A stretch of 64,000 nt of DNA from Undibacterium pigrum (lineage in GTDB: Bacteria; Pseudomonadota; Gammaproteobacteria; Burkholderiales; Burkholderiaceae_D): positions 124,001-188,000 of the forward strand of contig NZ_QJKB01000007.1 in assembly GCF_003201815.1 (NCBI RefSeq). Reading direction: 5' to 3'. Below, in pieces: positions 26,201-36,037 of this stretch. The notes under the pieces were generated by a model. That model worked only from the letters and a program-made list of their open reading frames with translations, made no database searches and was not told the origin of the DNA. Both the position numbers and the translations under genes were made by a program. Position 1 is the first letter of the stretch; each line of letters opens with the position of its first letter.

Positions 26201-27156
26201 CAGCTATTCGCCTCAAAAAAATTCAACATCTTTTGTGGTAACCAGTTCAAATGACCCGGCACGCTGCCTGCCGCAAAGCCAACATGTCCACCATGATCAG
26301 GGTATTCCAGCGTCACGCATTTGGCCGCATGAGTAGGCAAATGCTGGCCCGGCAGGAAGGGGTCATTTTTTGCATTCAGCACCAGGGTGGGTACGGTAAT
26401 ATCCCCCAGTATATGCTTGGCACTGGCCCTGTGCCAGTAATCATCGGTATCAAGATAACCATGCAGGGGTGCGGTGACGACATTGTCGAACTCGTACAAG
26501 TCCTTGGCTTCCAGCATGGCGGTTTTATTGAACAGGCCAGGGAATTGCTCCAGTTTTTTCAGGCACTTGGGTTTCAGGGTCTTTAAAAACATGCGGGTAT
26601 AGATCATGTTGAAACCGCTGGACAGCGAAGCGCCACCCTGTGCCAGATCAAGTGGGGCAGATACTGCACAGGCAGCATTGACGATGTCGGCATGGTGTTG
26701 TGATTCGCCCAGCCAGCGCAGCAGGGCATTGCCACCGAGTGAGACGCCTGCAGCATAAAACTTGCCACCATCATGACGGTGATGGAATTGCTGGTACAGG
26801 CGTTCTATGATCCAGCCTATTTCGTGTGAATCGCCAGAATGATAAAAACGTGGTGCCTGGTTCAGCTCACCTGAGCATCCACGAAAATGCGGTATCGCAC
26901 CTGACCAGCCACGTTCACGCAAGGCGGCCATCATGGCGCGTGCATAGTGGCTGTCGCTGGAGCCTTCGAGGCCATGGAAAAGCACAACCATGGGTTTGCC
27001 TGGTTCACCGTCAAGAAAGTCGATATCGATGAAATCATTGTCCGGCGTGGTCCAGCGTTCGCGCCGCAGGGGCGTGACTGGTTTGCTGATGAACAGTGCC
27101 GGGTAGATCGTTTGCAGATGGCCACCGGGTAACCAGCGAGGTGAGAGGTATTTCAT
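26200..27156 (-). CDS. YheT-family alpha/beta hydrolase
   Basis: A 318-residue hydrolase. It begins with the family opening 'RWLPGGHLQTIYPALF', which fixes ATG 27156 as the start; a frame to 27294 adds only unrelated residues. The oxyanion region is 'VVLFHGLEGSSDSHYARAM', the nucleophile elbow 'AAGVSLGGNALLRWLGE' (Ser), then 'NAKNDPFLP' (acid) and 'DHGGHVGF' (His). YheT-type enzymes are thought to be carboxylesterases, with unclear physiological substrate. It sits 10 bases after the NTF2-like gene and overlaps the next gene by one base. Confidence 0.88.
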   Translation of the reverse strand: MKYLSPRWLPGGHLQTIYPALFISKPVTPLRRERWTTPDNDFIDIDFLDGEPGKPMVVLFHGLEGSSDSHYARAMMAALRERGWSGAIPHFRGCSGELNQAPRFYHSGDSHEIGWIIERLYQQFHHRHDGGKFYAAGVSLGGNALLRWLGESQHHADIVNAACAVSAPLDLAQGGASLSSGFNMIYTRMFLKTLKPKCLKKLEQFPGLFNKTAMLEAKDLYEFDNVVTAPLHGYLDTDDYWHRASAKHILGDITVPTLVLNAKNDPFLPGQHLPTHAAKCVTLEYPDHGGHVGFAAGSVPGHLNWLPQKMLNFFEANS

Positions 27157-27166
27157 TGACGCTTCA

Positions 27167-27598
27167 TTAATGCAGGATGCTGGCCTTGAACATATCCAGC
27201 GGTGGTTTGCCAGACGCAACCGAGGCGTGGTGCATGGTGATGCGCCAGCCGCGTGGGGTCTTGACATACACATTGGTGGCCAGGATATGTACATCCTGGC
27301 TGCTGTCGCTGGGGCGCTGGAATTCTTCGACTATGCTGTGTACTGCTGTCAGCATATTGTGGGTGGCATGTAGTTGCAAAGGACGTATCTGCACGCTGCC
27401 ACGCTCGAAAATCGCTTCCCAGGAACTGCGGATGGCCGCATGGCCTATCAGCCTGGCCGCACCTGGGTGTATGCAGACTATCTCTTCATCTTCAGCCCAC
27501 AGGGCCATCATGCCATCAAGGTCGGCACGGCTTAGTGCATCATAAAAGGCCGCTTCGACGTCGTCGGCACTGCCATTCAACTGTTTTTTAGCGGCCAT
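27167..27598 (-). CDS. NTF2/SnoaL-like fold protein
   Basis: A 143-residue protein of the nuclear transport factor 2-like superfamily: 'VEAAFYDALSRADLDGMMAL' then 'WAEDEEIVCIHPGAARLIG', 'IRSSWEAIF' and a C-terminal 'TPRGWRITMHHASVA'. These cone-shaped folds act as small enzymes or binding proteins, and the ligand is unknown. It lies 15 bases after the zinc-finger gene and 10 before the YheT gene, inside the same operon. Confidence 0.83.
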   Translation of the reverse strand: MAAKKQLNGSADDVEAAFYDALSRADLDGMMALWAEDEEIVCIHPGAARLIGHAAIRSSWEAIFERGSVQIRPLQLHATHNMLTAVHSIVEEFQRPSDSSQDVHILATNVYVKTPRGWRITMHHASVASGKPPLDMFKASILH

Positions 27599-27613
27599 GA
27601 TGGAGGAGGTGGA

Positions 27614-27823
27614 TTAGTGGGCTTTGAGTACTACGCCTGCTGCCAGCTTGTATTGCGTGCCGCAGTAAGAACAGGTGGCCGTGCCGCCATGAGACAAATC
27701 GAGGTAAACCCGTGGGTGGGATGACCACAAAGGCATGGCCGGGTTAGGGCAGTGCGCAGGCAAATCCTTGGCTTGCAGTTCGACGATGTTATTGGTGGTG
27801 GCTGTGCTGGCTGTGGTGGACAT
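27614..27823 (-). CDS. CHCC zinc-finger domain protein
   Basis: A 69-residue protein. ATG 27823 follows a clear GGAG site; a start at 27892 would add 23 unlikely residues. The zinc ligands are in 'AHCPNPAMPLWSSHPRVYLD' and 'TATCSYCGTQYKL' (C, H, C, C), with 'SHPRVYLDLSHGG' conserved. The family (zf-CHCC) is related to the NDUFS6 accessory subunit of mitochondrial complex I and is widespread in proteobacteria, with undefined role. It is the first gene of the minus-strand operon, divergent from azlC. Confidence 0.88.
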   Translation of the reverse strand: MSTTASTATTNNIVELQAKDLPAHCPNPAMPLWSSHPRVYLDLSHGGTATCSYCGTQYKLAAGVVLKAH

Positions 27824-28080
27824 GGAAACTCCGTAAATAAAAGTGGCGCTGGAAGCTTGCTCGCCATGCTGGCGACGCTGGATTACTTCCAAATAAGCAT
27901 TGCTAACAGGATTTTAACGGATTCTGGGGTGGCTGGGCTGTTTTCGGGGTTTGCTGGCTTTGCTTCAAGGGTAAATGGGTTCATGTCGTATTTATCAATC
28001 TGCTCACAAAATCAGCACCGCAGGCAAGCTTTTTGTTTCCAAGTTACAATGATGCACTTTCCCGCTCTATCTACACTCTC

Positions 28081-28818
28081 ATGTCATTTGAATCAGACAA
28101 GGCCGCATTCAAGGAAGGTTTGAGAGTAGGCGCACCCACCTGGTTTGGTGTTGGCGCCTGGGGACTGGTGGTTGGCATCGCCATGATCAAGGTGGGCCTG
28201 ACACTGCCGCAAGCCCTGGGTATGACCCTGTTTGTCTTCGCCGGATCAGCCCAGCTCGCCTCATTACCCCTGATCGCCGCGCATGCCCCGGTCTGGGTGA
28301 TTTTTGCTACCGCCCTGGTGGTGAACCTGCGTTTCCTGATTTTTTCTGCCATTCTTGCTCCCCATTTTTCACACCTGCCGTGGCGTACCCGTGCCTGGCT
28401 GGGTTTTTTGACGGGCGATATTTCTGTTGGCCTGTTCATGCAGCGTTATCCTGAATTTGCCGAAGAAAAAGGCAAGCTGGCCTATCTTAAGGCCCTGGTC
28501 TTCCCCAACTGGGCTGCATGGCAAATTGGTTCCATCATTGGTATTTTGCTGGGCAGCCAGGTGCCCACCAGCTGGGGCCTGGGCTTTGCCGGCACCCTGG
28601 CCATTTTGTGCATCATGCTGCCGCTCATCATCAACCGTGCCGCTTTTGCCGGTGTTGTCGTATCTGGTATCTGCGCTTTGTTGACGGTCAATTTTCCCTA
28701 TAAGCTGGGCCTGTTGCTGGCCGTCTTGCTGGGCATGGGCACGGCCATGATGCTGGAAGAATACCTGGACGGTAAAAAAGAACCGGCCACCGACAAAAAC
28801 AAAGAGGAGCAGTCATGA
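28081..28818 (+). CDS. azlC: AzlC-family branched-chain amino-acid exporter, large subunit
   Basis: A 245-residue integral membrane protein with seven to eight hydrophobic segments. Family patterns are 'FKEGLRVGAPTWFGVGAWGL', 'MTLFVFAGSAQLASLPLI' and 'VVNLRFLIFSAILAPH'. AzlC and AzlD together export branched-chain amino acids and related compounds across the inner membrane. ATG 28081 begins the family's usual N-terminus; the upstream TTG at 28035 region would add about 16 residues. Its stop overlaps the azlD start in ATGA. Confidence 0.9.
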   Translation: MSFESDKAAFKEGLRVGAPTWFGVGAWGLVVGIAMIKVGLTLPQALGMTLFVFAGSAQLASLPLIAAHAPVWVIFATALVVNLRFLIFSAILAPHFSHLPWRTRAWLGFLTGDISVGLFMQRYPEFAEEKGKLAYLKALVFPNWAAWQIGSIIGILLGSQVPTSWGLGFAGTLAILCIMLPLIINRAAFAGVVVSGICALLTVNFPYKLGLLLAVLLGMGTAMMLEEYLDGKKEPATDKNKEEQS

Positions 28819-29138
28819 GCGATTGGGAAATCTGGCTCGTCATCGCCCTGCTGACCCTCGCCACCTTCATCGCCCGCAGCGGCTTCTGGCTGGTCGGCCA
28901 TCACATCAGCCTGCCCAAGCGCGTGCAGGAAGCCTTGCGCTACGCCCCCGCCTGTGCGCTGGCTGCGATTATTGTGCCTGATCTGTTGTTGACCAATGGG
29001 CAAGTCGAAGTGGGTTTGCAAAACCCGCGTCTGCTGGCGGGTTTGCTGGCGACGGCTTTCTTTTTGGTGCGCAAGAATATGCTGCAGACCATATTTTTTG
29101 GGATGGCGGTGTTTACTTATATTCGGTTGGGGTTGTGA
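28815..29138 (+). CDS. azlD: AzlD-family transporter small subunit
   Basis: A 107-residue protein with four hydrophobic segments and the AzlD motifs 'LLTLATFIARSGFWLVG', 'VQEALRYAPACALAAIIVPD' and 'ATAFFLVRKNMLQTIFFGM'. It is the small partner of AzlC, with which it shares a four-base ATGA overlap, so synthesis should be coupled. Confidence 0.92.
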   Translation: MSDWEIWLVIALLTLATFIARSGFWLVGHHISLPKRVQEALRYAPACALAAIIVPDLLLTNGQVEVGLQNPRLLAGLLATAFFLVRKNMLQTIFFGMAVFTYIRLGL

Positions 29139-30386
29139 TCTGGGGGCAGAGTCTTGCCTTGCGCAAGACCTTGCGCTCCAGCGTGTTTTTGGCTGGAATC
29201 CAGAGGTGTTTGTGACAAACTATTGCGTGAGTTAATTTCTGATCTTCAGTGTTTGAGTATTCGGATTTTCAAATACCTGCATACGTCATTTAAGATTGCA
29301 GGCCGGTGGTAGACCGGCGGCTACTCACTTTTCTTGTCTCGCCAAGAAAAGTAAGCCAAAGAAGGCGACCGAGGCGTCGCTGCCCCCTAAAGGGGGTTCC
29401 CTTTGCTGCAAGTCAAAAAATGGGAAATGCCCGAAACTCGCTACGCTCAGACACGGGCATTTCTAATCCATTTTCTGCCTTGCATCAAAGGCATCGACAC
29501 ATCGGAACGGCAAAAATCAACAACAACCCCCAAAGTCAAAAGCAACGTCAATACAACCGGGATTCATATTGCATTAAATGTAGTTGATCAACGAGATGCG
29601 GGGTTGCTGTTGCTGTTGCCGTTGCTTTTGACTTTTGCAGTTCCCATGTGTAGCCGCCGTTTGTGCGGTACAGAAAATGGATTAGAAATGCCCGTGTTTG
29701 AGCGTAGCGAGTTTCGGGCATTTCCCATTTTTTGTACTGCACAAACGGGAACCCCGCAGGGGCGGCTATGCCTGGGTCGCCTTCTTTGGCTTACTTTTCT
29801 TGGCGAGACAAGAAAAGTGAGTAGCTGTCGGGCTACCCCCGACCTGCAATCGTAGATTGCGTGTGCAGGTATCAAGAAAACAGGTAGGCAATCACGACGA
29901 AACTGAAATTAACTCAGGCAATAGTTAGTCACGAACGCCTCTGGATTCCAGCTAACCCCATGCTGGAGCGCCAGCCCGGTGGAATGACGTAGTCATGAGG
30001 GCGGTTGTGCTGGAGTGCGACAGCTTTGGCTGTGGACATTCGTTTGATGTATACAAATCAACAAAAGCATTTGGCATGCCAAATTAACAAAAATCATACA
30101 AAAGCACGAACGTACTGATTCCCCATCAAACCCCATCCACCCCCAATCAAACCCACCCGCCATCCCCAGACCGAAGTAATTCCATCAAATAAATGCCAAT
30201 TTATTATTAAATTTCACATTAAACGCGCAAAAGCCGCGCAAAACCGTATGGTCTGCAAGCGGGCTTTGGTAAAATAGCGGGCTGAGAACTTATGCAGTAA
30301 ATATGCAGTAAATTTACTGGCGGAATTCATTGCCCGGCTCTCGCAGGCAATGCGCCACCCTTCAACCTTGCCAACTCCATATCACG
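29139..30386. other. 1.25-kb gap between azlD and pgk, mostly palindromic repeat
   Basis: About 800 bases are the palindrome listed separately. The remainder (29972-30386) is AT-rich, with short direct copies of TATGCAGTAAA near 30291-30312 just ahead of pgk. The pgk promoter should lie here, but I cannot place it confidently. Frames inside the palindrome translate to mirror-image peptides and are not genes. Confidence 0.5.
29173..29971. repeat. Large imperfect palindrome made of two inverted repeat copies
   Basis: Two arms of about 370-400 bases are arranged head to head around a centre at about 29572. The arms 29320-29370 and 29775-29825 are perfect inverse complements over 51 bases. Another long near-identical block covers about 29412-29475 and 29668-29732. 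Each arm also contains a small hairpin, ACTTTTCTTG / CAAGAAAAGT. The outer edge is marked by GCGCTCCA at 29173-29180 and TGGAGCGC at 29964-29971. No transposase frame is present. It may be a non-autonomous repeat family inserted twice in opposite directions. Confidence 0.85.
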
Positions 30387-31580
30387 ATGCAATTCAACCG
30401 ACTCAGTGACCTGATCGCAGCAAACCAGCTCCAGGGCAAACGTGTTTTCATCCGCGCCGATTTGAACGTTCCTCAGGACGATGACGGCAATATTACCGAA
30501 GATACCCGTATCCGCGCCTCGGTGCCAGCGATACAGCAGGCTTTGCAGGCAGGTGCAGCCGTGATGGTGACTTCGCATCTGGGGCGCCCGACTGAGGGTG
30601 AATTCAAGGCAGAAGATACTCTGGCACCAGTTGCCAAACGTTTGTCTGAATTGCTGGGTGTGAATGTAGAACTGAAGCAAAACTGGGTGGATGGCGTAGC
30701 TGTAGCGCCAGGCCAGGTAGTCTTGCTGGAAAACTGCCGCGTCAACAAGGGCGAAAAGAAAAACGACGATGCGCTGGCGCAAAAGATGGCTGCCCTGTGC
30801 GATGTGTATGTCAATGACGCCTTTGGTACTGCCCACCGTGCAGAAGCAACTACCCACGGCATCGCCAAGTTTGCCCCTGTTGCCTGCGCTGGCCCATTGC
30901 TGTCAGCTGAGCTGGATGCCCTGGGCAAGGCGCTGGGTCAACCGGCGCGCCCACTGGTGGCGATTGTTGCTGGTTCCAAGGTATCGAGCAAACTGACTAT
31001 TTTGAAATCACTGGCAGACAAGGTTGATAACCTCATCGTCGGTGGCGGTATTGCCAACACATTCATGCTGGCATCTGGCCTGAAGATAGGCAAATCCCTG
31101 GCAGAGGCAGACCTGGTGGAAGAAGCCAAGGCCATTATCGACATGATGGCCAAGCGCGGTGCATCTGTGCCTATTCCGACTGACGTGGTGTGCGCCAAAG
31201 AATTCTCGCCAACTGCAGTGGCAACCGTCAAGGCAGTGGCAGATGTGCAGGATGACGACATGATCCTCGACATCGGCCCGACCACAGCAGCACTGCTGGC
31301 AGAACAAATCAAAAAATCTGGCACGATAGTCTGGAACGGCCCGGTAGGCGTATTTGAATTTGACCAGTTCGGCAACGGCACCAAAGTGCTGGCGCAGGCG
31401 ATTGCAGATTCAGCAGGCTTCTCGATTGCTGGCGGTGGCGACACTTTGGCCGCAATTGCCAAGTACAACATCGCTGACAAGGTAGGCTACATCTCCACAG
31501 GCGGCGGCGCATTCCTGGAATTTTTGGAAGGCAAAACCCTGCCAGCAGTAGAAATTTTGTTGCAACGCGCGGTTAAATAA
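30387..31580 (+). CDS. pgk: Phosphoglycerate kinase
   Basis: A 397-residue cytoplasmic enzyme that interconverts 1,3-bisphosphoglycerate + ADP and 3-phosphoglycerate + ATP in glycolysis. Signatures are '[13 protein letters not shown]' near the start, '[13 protein letters not shown]', '[16 protein letters not shown]', '[13 protein letters not shown]', '[10 protein letters not shown]' and '[12 protein letters not shown]'. ATG 30387 matches the family start, and the longer frame from 30330 has no support. It heads the pgk-pyk-fba cluster usual in Burkholderiales. Confidence 0.98.
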   Translation: MQFNRLSDLIAANQLQGKRVFIRADLNVPQDDDGNITEDTRIRASVPAIQQALQAGAAVMVTSHLGRPTEGEFKAEDTLAPVAKRLSELLGVNVELKQNWVDGVAVAPGQVVLLENCRVNKGEKKNDDALAQKMAALCDVYVNDAFGTAHRAEATTHGIAKFAPVACAGPLLSAELDALGKALGQPARPLVAIVAGSKVSSKLTILKSLADKVDNLIVGGGIANTFMLASGLKIGKSLAEADLVEEAKAIIDMMAKRGASVPIPTDVVCAKEFSPTAVATVKAVADVQDDDMILDIGPTTAALLAEQIKKSGTIVWNGPVGVFEFDQFGNGTKVLAQAIADSAGFSIAGGGDTLAAIAKYNIADKVGYISTGGGAFLEFLEGKTLPAVEILLQRAVK

Positions 31581-31595
31581 ATTGATTCAAAATCA

Positions 31596-31751
31596 AGACC
31601 AAAACCCCTAACCACAGAGACACCGAGACACAGAGACAGCACAGAGAAAACCTTGAGAGATGATGACGGTCTGCATAGACCTGGCATTACTTGCTTTTCT
31701 CTGTGACCCTCAGTGCCCCCTCTGTGTCTCTGTGGTGAGATTTTCGGTCTT
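31596..31751. repeat. Palindromic intergenic element (AAGACC...GGTCTT type), copy 2
   Basis: A 156-base element between pgk and pyk begins AAGACC and ends GGTCTT. Inside, CCACAGAGACACCGAGACAC is mirrored by GTGTCTCTGTGG, giving a long hairpin. It has the same design as the copy at 7585-7745. It begins 16 bases after the pgk stop, so the hairpin could also end transcription. Confidence 0.75.
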
Positions 31752-31807
31752 AATAAGTTTTTCAGGTTTTATGTAATCAACATATAAAAAAATTTTCAGG
31801 AGACCAG

Positions 31808-33247
31808 ATGTCACGTGCCACCAAGATTGTTGCCACCATAGGCCCCGCTTCCAATGACATGGCTACGCTCAAGCGCATGATCCATGCCGGGGTGAATGTG
31901 GTGAGGCTGAATTTCTCGCATGGCAAGGCGCAGGATCATATAGACCGGGCAGCTATGGTGCGCCAGGCAGCAACAGAGTGTGGTCGCGAAATCGCCATCA
32001 TGGCGGATTTGCAGGGCCCTAAAATCCGTATCGGCAAGTTTGAAAATTCCCGCATCAACCTGGAAAACGGTGACAAGTTCATCCTCGATGCAGACTGCAC
32101 CATGGGTACGCAAGAACGCGTTGGCCTTGATTACAAAGCCCTGCCACGTGATGTCAAAAATGGCGATCTGCTCTTGCTCAATGACGGTCTCATCGTGCTC
32201 GTCGTTGAAAAAGTCGTTGGCAATGAAATCCATACCGTCACCAAGATTGGTGGCGAGCTGTCCAACAACAAGGGCATCAACCGCCAGGGCGGTGGCCTGA
32301 CAGCACCGGCACTGACTGGCAAGGACATGGAAGACATCAAGACCGCCATGTCTTTCCAGGCCGATTATGTGGCCGTGTCTTTCCCAAAAAATGCGACTGA
32401 CATGGAAATGGCAAGGCAACTCTCGAACATCGCGGGTGAACCTTACAACCACAAACCCATGATGATCGCCAAGATAGAGCGTGCAGAAGCGATACCGCTG
32501 CTGCAAGAGATACTCGATGCATCAGACGGCATCATGGTCGCCCGTGGTGACCTGGCTGTAGAAGTTGGCAATGCTGCTGTGCCAGCCCTGCAAAAACGCA
32601 TGATCAAGATGGCGCGTGCTTCCAACAAGGTGGCTATTACTGCCACCCAGATGATGGAATCCATGATCGTCAATGCCGTGCCTACCCGTGCTGAAGTGTC
32701 AGACGTGGCCAATGCTGTCTTGGATGGCACTGATGCCGTCATGACCTCGGCAGAAACCGCATCCGGCAAATACCCTGTAGAAACCGTGGAGGCGATGTCG
32801 CTGATTTGCCTGGAAGCTGAAAAATTCCAGGAAAACAAGCTTGATGCCGACTTCCTCAACATGACCTTTACCCGTATCGACCAGTCCATCGCCTACGGCG
32901 CGCTGTTCACTGCCCACCATCTGGGTGTGAAAGCCATCGTGGCCCTGACCGAATCGGGTTCTACTGCCTTGTGGATGAGCCGCCACAGCGTCGACGTGCC
33001 ACTGTTTGCACTGACACCAAGCGTGGCCACCCAGCGCAAGGCAGCGCTGTACCGCAATGTCCAGACCTTCAACCTGCCTTACTCTGATGACAGAGAAGCG
33101 GTGTTGAAGTCTGCCGAAACCGTCTTGCTGGAAAACGACATCGTCACCAAGGGTGACATGATCGTCGTCACCTGGGGGGAACCCATGGGGCAGGTCGGCG
33201 GCACCAATGCAATGAAAATTGTCAGGGTAGGTGAGAACCAAGCGTAG
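31808..33247 (+). CDS. pyk: Pyruvate kinase
   Basis: A 479-residue enzyme that converts phosphoenolpyruvate + ADP to pyruvate + ATP. Signatures are 'TKIVATIGPASND', 'VVRLNFSHG', 'ADLQGPKIRIG', 'DGIMVARGDLAVEVG' with the catalytic 'MIAKIERAEA' lysine before it, and 'ATQMMESMI'. The length is typical of the bacterial type without extra domain. CAGGAG lies ahead of ATG 31808. It sits between pgk and fba, separated from pgk by a palindromic element. Confidence 0.98.
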   Translation: MSRATKIVATIGPASNDMATLKRMIHAGVNVVRLNFSHGKAQDHIDRAAMVRQAATECGREIAIMADLQGPKIRIGKFENSRINLENGDKFILDADCTMGTQERVGLDYKALPRDVKNGDLLLLNDGLIVLVVEKVVGNEIHTVTKIGGELSNNKGINRQGGGLTAPALTGKDMEDIKTAMSFQADYVAVSFPKNATDMEMARQLSNIAGEPYNHKPMMIAKIERAEAIPLLQEILDASDGIMVARGDLAVEVGNAAVPALQKRMIKMARASNKVAITATQMMESMIVNAVPTRAEVSDVANAVLDGTDAVMTSAETASGKYPVETVEAMSLICLEAEKFQENKLDADFLNMTFTRIDQSIAYGALFTAHHLGVKAIVALTESGSTALWMSRHSVDVPLFALTPSVATQRKAALYRNVQTFNLPYSDDREAVLKSAETVLLENDIVTKGDMIVVTWGEPMGQVGGTNAMKIVRVGENQA

Positions 33248-33288
33248 CAGGGACAAAGATTTTTTTATAAAGCAATCTGGAGTTAATT

Positions 33289-34353
33289 ATGCCACTCGTA
33301 TCCATGCGTCAATTGCTGGACCACGCCGCCGAAAACGGCTACGGTCTGCCAGCTTTCAACGTCAACAACCTGGAGCAGGTCACTGCCATCATGCAGGCCG
33401 CCGATGAAGTTGGCGCACCTGTCATCATGCAAGCTTCTGCCGGTGCCCGCAAATATGCTGGCGAAGCATTCTTGCGTCACCTGATCGAAGCTGCGGTGGA
33501 AGCTTACCCGCACATCCCCGTCGTCATGCACCAGGACCACGGCCAGTCGCCAGCAGTCTGCATGGCTGCGATCAAATCCGGTTTCACCTCGGTGATGATG
33601 GACGGTTCGCTGGAAGAAGACGGCAAGAGCGTCGCCAGCTATGAATACAATGTTGAAGTATCGCGTGAAGTGGTCAAGTTTGCCCACTCCATCGGCGTCA
33701 CGGTAGAAGCTGAACTGGGCGTGCTCGGTTCTCTCGAAACCATGATGGGCGACAAGGAAGACGGCCACGGTGCTGACGGCAAAATGACGCGCGAACAATT
33801 GCTGACCGACGTGCAGCAAGCTGCCGACTTCGTCAAACAGACACAGTGCGATGCCCTGGCAATTGCCATCGGTACTTCCCACGGTGCTTACAAGTTCTCC
33901 CGCAAGCCTACCGGCGACATTCTGGCAATCGACCGCATCAAGGAAATCCACCAGCGCATTCCTAACACCCATCTGGTGATGCATGGTTCCTCTTCCGTAC
34001 CGCAAGAACTGCTGGATGAAATCCGTCAGTTCGGTGGCGACATGAAAGAAACCTATGGTGTACCGGTTGAAGAAATCGTCATCGGTATCCAGAACGGCGT
34101 GCGCAAGATCAACATCGACACCGACATCCGCCTGGCAATGACAGGCGCGATCCGTCGCTACATGTTTGAAAACCCATCCAAGTTTGATCCACGTGATTAC
34201 CTGAAACCAGCGCGTGAAGCTGCGAAACTGGTGTGCAAGGCACGTTACTTGTCGTTTGGTTGCGAAGGCCAGGCTGGCAAGATCAAGCCTATGGCATTGG
34301 AAAAAGTGGCAGAGCAGTACAAGAAAGGCGCTTTGGCGCAGATCGTAAATTAA
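33289..34353 (+). CDS. fba: Class II fructose-bisphosphate aldolase
   Basis: A 354-residue zinc aldolase that cleaves fructose 1,6-bisphosphate to dihydroxyacetone phosphate and glyceraldehyde 3-phosphate. Signatures are '[12 protein letters not shown]', 'VMHQDHGQS' (zinc His), '[14 protein letters not shown]', '[11 protein letters not shown]' and '[13 protein letters not shown]'. The sequence fits the Calvin-cycle-type subfamily (CbbA-like) common in beta-proteobacteria. CTGGAG precedes ATG 33289. It lies 41 bases after pyk, so the two are probably cotranscribed. Confidence 0.97.
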   Translation: MPLVSMRQLLDHAAENGYGLPAFNVNNLEQVTAIMQAADEVGAPVIMQASAGARKYAGEAFLRHLIEAAVEAYPHIPVVMHQDHGQSPAVCMAAIKSGFTSVMMDGSLEEDGKSVASYEYNVEVSREVVKFAHSIGVTVEAELGVLGSLETMMGDKEDGHGADGKMTREQLLTDVQQAADFVKQTQCDALAIAIGTSHGAYKFSRKPTGDILAIDRIKEIHQRIPNTHLVMHGSSSVPQELLDEIRQFGGDMKETYGVPVEEIVIGIQNGVRKINIDTDIRLAMTGAIRRYMFENPSKFDPRDYLKPAREAAKLVCKARYLSFGCEGQAGKIKPMALEKVAEQYKKGALAQIVN

Positions 34354-34368
34354 GAAATAAGTTTGGTT

Positions 34369-34396
34369 CCTCATTCCGGTGTGAGCCGGAGTGAGG
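34369..34396 (+). terminator. Hairpin after fba, possible terminator
   Basis: An 11-bp stem with one G-U pair (CCTCATTCCGG at 34369-34379, CCGGAGTGAGG at 34386-34396) lies 15 bases after the fba stop. There is no T-run, so termination is uncertain; it may stabilise the upstream message. Confidence 0.4.
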
Positions 34397-34450
34397 GGAG
34401 TTCAGGGTTTAGACAAAATTGGTGGTTGGAAGAATATAGATTGGGGTGTT

Positions 34451-34552
34451 CGTAGGTTGGGCTACGCTTCATCAGCCCAACACTCGGCGTTTAAATAAGG
34501 TATACGTTTGTTGAGGCCCAGTGTTGGGCTGGTAAACCGTAGCCCAACCTAC
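34451..34552. repeat. GTAGGTTGGGCTACG palindromic element, copy 1
   Basis: The element opens CGTAGGTTGGGCTACG and closes CGTAGCCCAACCTAC, with a second inner inverted pair CAGCCCAACACT / AGTGTTGGGCTG. The whole unit can fold into one long hairpin. A near-identical unit at 36038-36140 lies on the other side of purC-purE. Confidence 0.82.
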
Positions 34553-34615
34553 AAGGTGGCAACCCACCAACAATTTTGTGTAAACCCTATCCAGATCGAA
34601 ATAAAGAAATCCCTC

Positions 34616-35512
34616 ATGACTACGCAAATCAATTCCACTCTTCATTCCCTGCCTTTGCTGGGCCGTGGCAAGGTACGTGACAATTACGCTGTCGGCGACG
34701 ACAAGCTGCTCATCGTCACCAGTGACCGCCTGTCCGCATTCGATGTCATCATGAATGAACCCATCCCTGACAAAGGCCGCGTGCTGAACCAGATGGCGAA
34801 TTTCTGGTTTGAAAAGCTGGGCCACATCGTGCCTAACCACCTGACAGGTGTCGCACCAGAATCTGTGGTGTCAGCAGATGAAGTCGCGCAAGTCAAAGGC
34901 CGTGCCGTTGTCGCCAAACGCCTGAAACCCATCATGGTAGAAGCCGTGGTACGTGGCTACATCATCGGTTCAGGCTGGAAAGATTATCAAGAGACTGGCG
35001 CAATCTGCGGCATACAATTGCCAGCAGGCCTGCCGCAGGCAGCCAAGTTGCCAGCACCTATCTTCACGCCGGCTGCCAAGGCAGAAATGGGCGAGCATGA
35101 TGAAAACATCAGCTATGCAGAAACCGAGCAACGCATAGGCGCAGAACTGGCCGCCAAAATCCGCGACATCAGCATACAACTGTATACCGAAGCCGCAGAA
35201 TACGCGGCCACCCGCGGCATCATCATCGCCGACACCAAGTTTGAATTTGGCCTTGATGACAATGGCGTGCTGCATTTGATGGATGAAGTGCTGACTGCCG
35301 ATTCTTCCCGCTTCTGGCCTGCAGATTCTTATGCTACCGGCATTTCGCCACCGTCTTTTGACAAGCAGTTCGTGCGTGATTATCTGGAAACCATCACCAG
35401 TTGGAAAAAGACCGCACCAGCGCCAGCCCTGCCGGATGAAGTCGTACAAAAAACTGCCGCCAAATATCGCGAAGCGCTGGAACGCCTGACTGGCGAAAGC
35501 CTGAAGGACTGA
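34616..35512 (+). CDS. purC: Phosphoribosylaminoimidazole-succinocarboxamide synthase
   Basis: A 298-residue enzyme that joins CAIR and aspartate using ATP to give SAICAR in purine synthesis. Signatures are '[20 protein letters not shown]', '[17 protein letters not shown]', '[18 protein letters not shown]', '[11 protein letters not shown]' and '[13 protein letters not shown]'. The length fits the longer eukaryote-like PurC form. ATG 34616 is preferred to the in-frame 34508, which would read through the palindromic element. The stop overlaps the purE start by one base. Confidence 0.97.
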   Translation: MTTQINSTLHSLPLLGRGKVRDNYAVGDDKLLIVTSDRLSAFDVIMNEPIPDKGRVLNQMANFWFEKLGHIVPNHLTGVAPESVVSADEVAQVKGRAVVAKRLKPIMVEAVVRGYIIGSGWKDYQETGAICGIQLPAGLPQAAKLPAPIFTPAAKAEMGEHDENISYAETEQRIGAELAAKIRDISIQLYTEAAEYAATRGIIIADTKFEFGLDDNGVLHLMDEVLTADSSRFWPADSYATGISPPSFDKQFVRDYLETITSWKKTAPAPALPDEVVQKTAAKYREALERLTGESLKD

Positions 35513-36009
35513 TGATGACTACAGATAAAATTCTTGTCGGCGTCGTCATGGGTTCATCCTCAGACTGGGACGTCATGCAAAACGCCGTCGCCATCCTCAA
35601 GGAATTTGGCATAGGCTTTGAAGCCAAAGTCGTCTCGGCCCACCGCATGCCCGATGAAATGTTTACCTACGCAGAAACCGCCCGTGAACGCGGCTTGCGC
35701 GCCATCATCGCCGGTGCTGGTGGTGCTGCCCACCTGCCAGGCATGATTGCTGCCAAAACCATCGTGCCGGTACTGGGTGTGCCCGTGCCATCCAAATACC
35801 TGCGTGGCGAAGATTCATTGCTGTCCATCGTGCAAATGCCAAAAGGCATACCGGTGTCTACTTTTGCAATAGGCGAGGCAGGCGCAGCAAACGCCGCCCT
35901 GGCCGCGATTGCGATATTGGCGACGACCGATGATGCACTGGCCGCAAGGTTGATCGAGTTCCGCGAAAAGCAAACGCAAGTTGCGCGCGATATGGTGTTG
36001 CCGGTTTGA
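35512..36009 (+). CDS. purE: 5-(carboxyamino)imidazole ribonucleotide mutase PurE
   Basis: A 165-residue class I PurE, which moves the carboxyl group of N5-CAIR to give CAIR. Signatures are '[14 protein letters not shown]', '[11 protein letters not shown]', '[14 protein letters not shown]' and 'VQMPKGIPV'. It acts on the product of PurK, encoded 251 bases downstream. The start overlaps the purC stop (TGATG); ATG 35515 is an equivalent start. Confidence 0.97.
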   Translation: MMTTDKILVGVVMGSSSDWDVMQNAVAILKEFGIGFEAKVVSAHRMPDEMFTYAETARERGLRAIIAGAGGAAHLPGMIAAKTIVPVLGVPVPSKYLRGEDSLLSIVQMPKGIPVSTFAIGEAGAANAALAAIAILATTDDALAARLIEFREKQTQVARDMVLPV

Positions 36010-36037
36010 GTGTAAATGATCGTAGGTTGGATTAAAT

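Noticed and set aside
29306..29875. Several frames inside the large palindrome
   Set aside because: They give mirror-image versions of the same peptide (GNARNSLRS...) on both strands because they translate the inverted repeat; not genes.
33283..34374. 363-residue minus-strand frame exactly opposite fba
   Set aside because: fba is unmistakable on the plus strand; high-GC codon bias keeps the opposite frame open.
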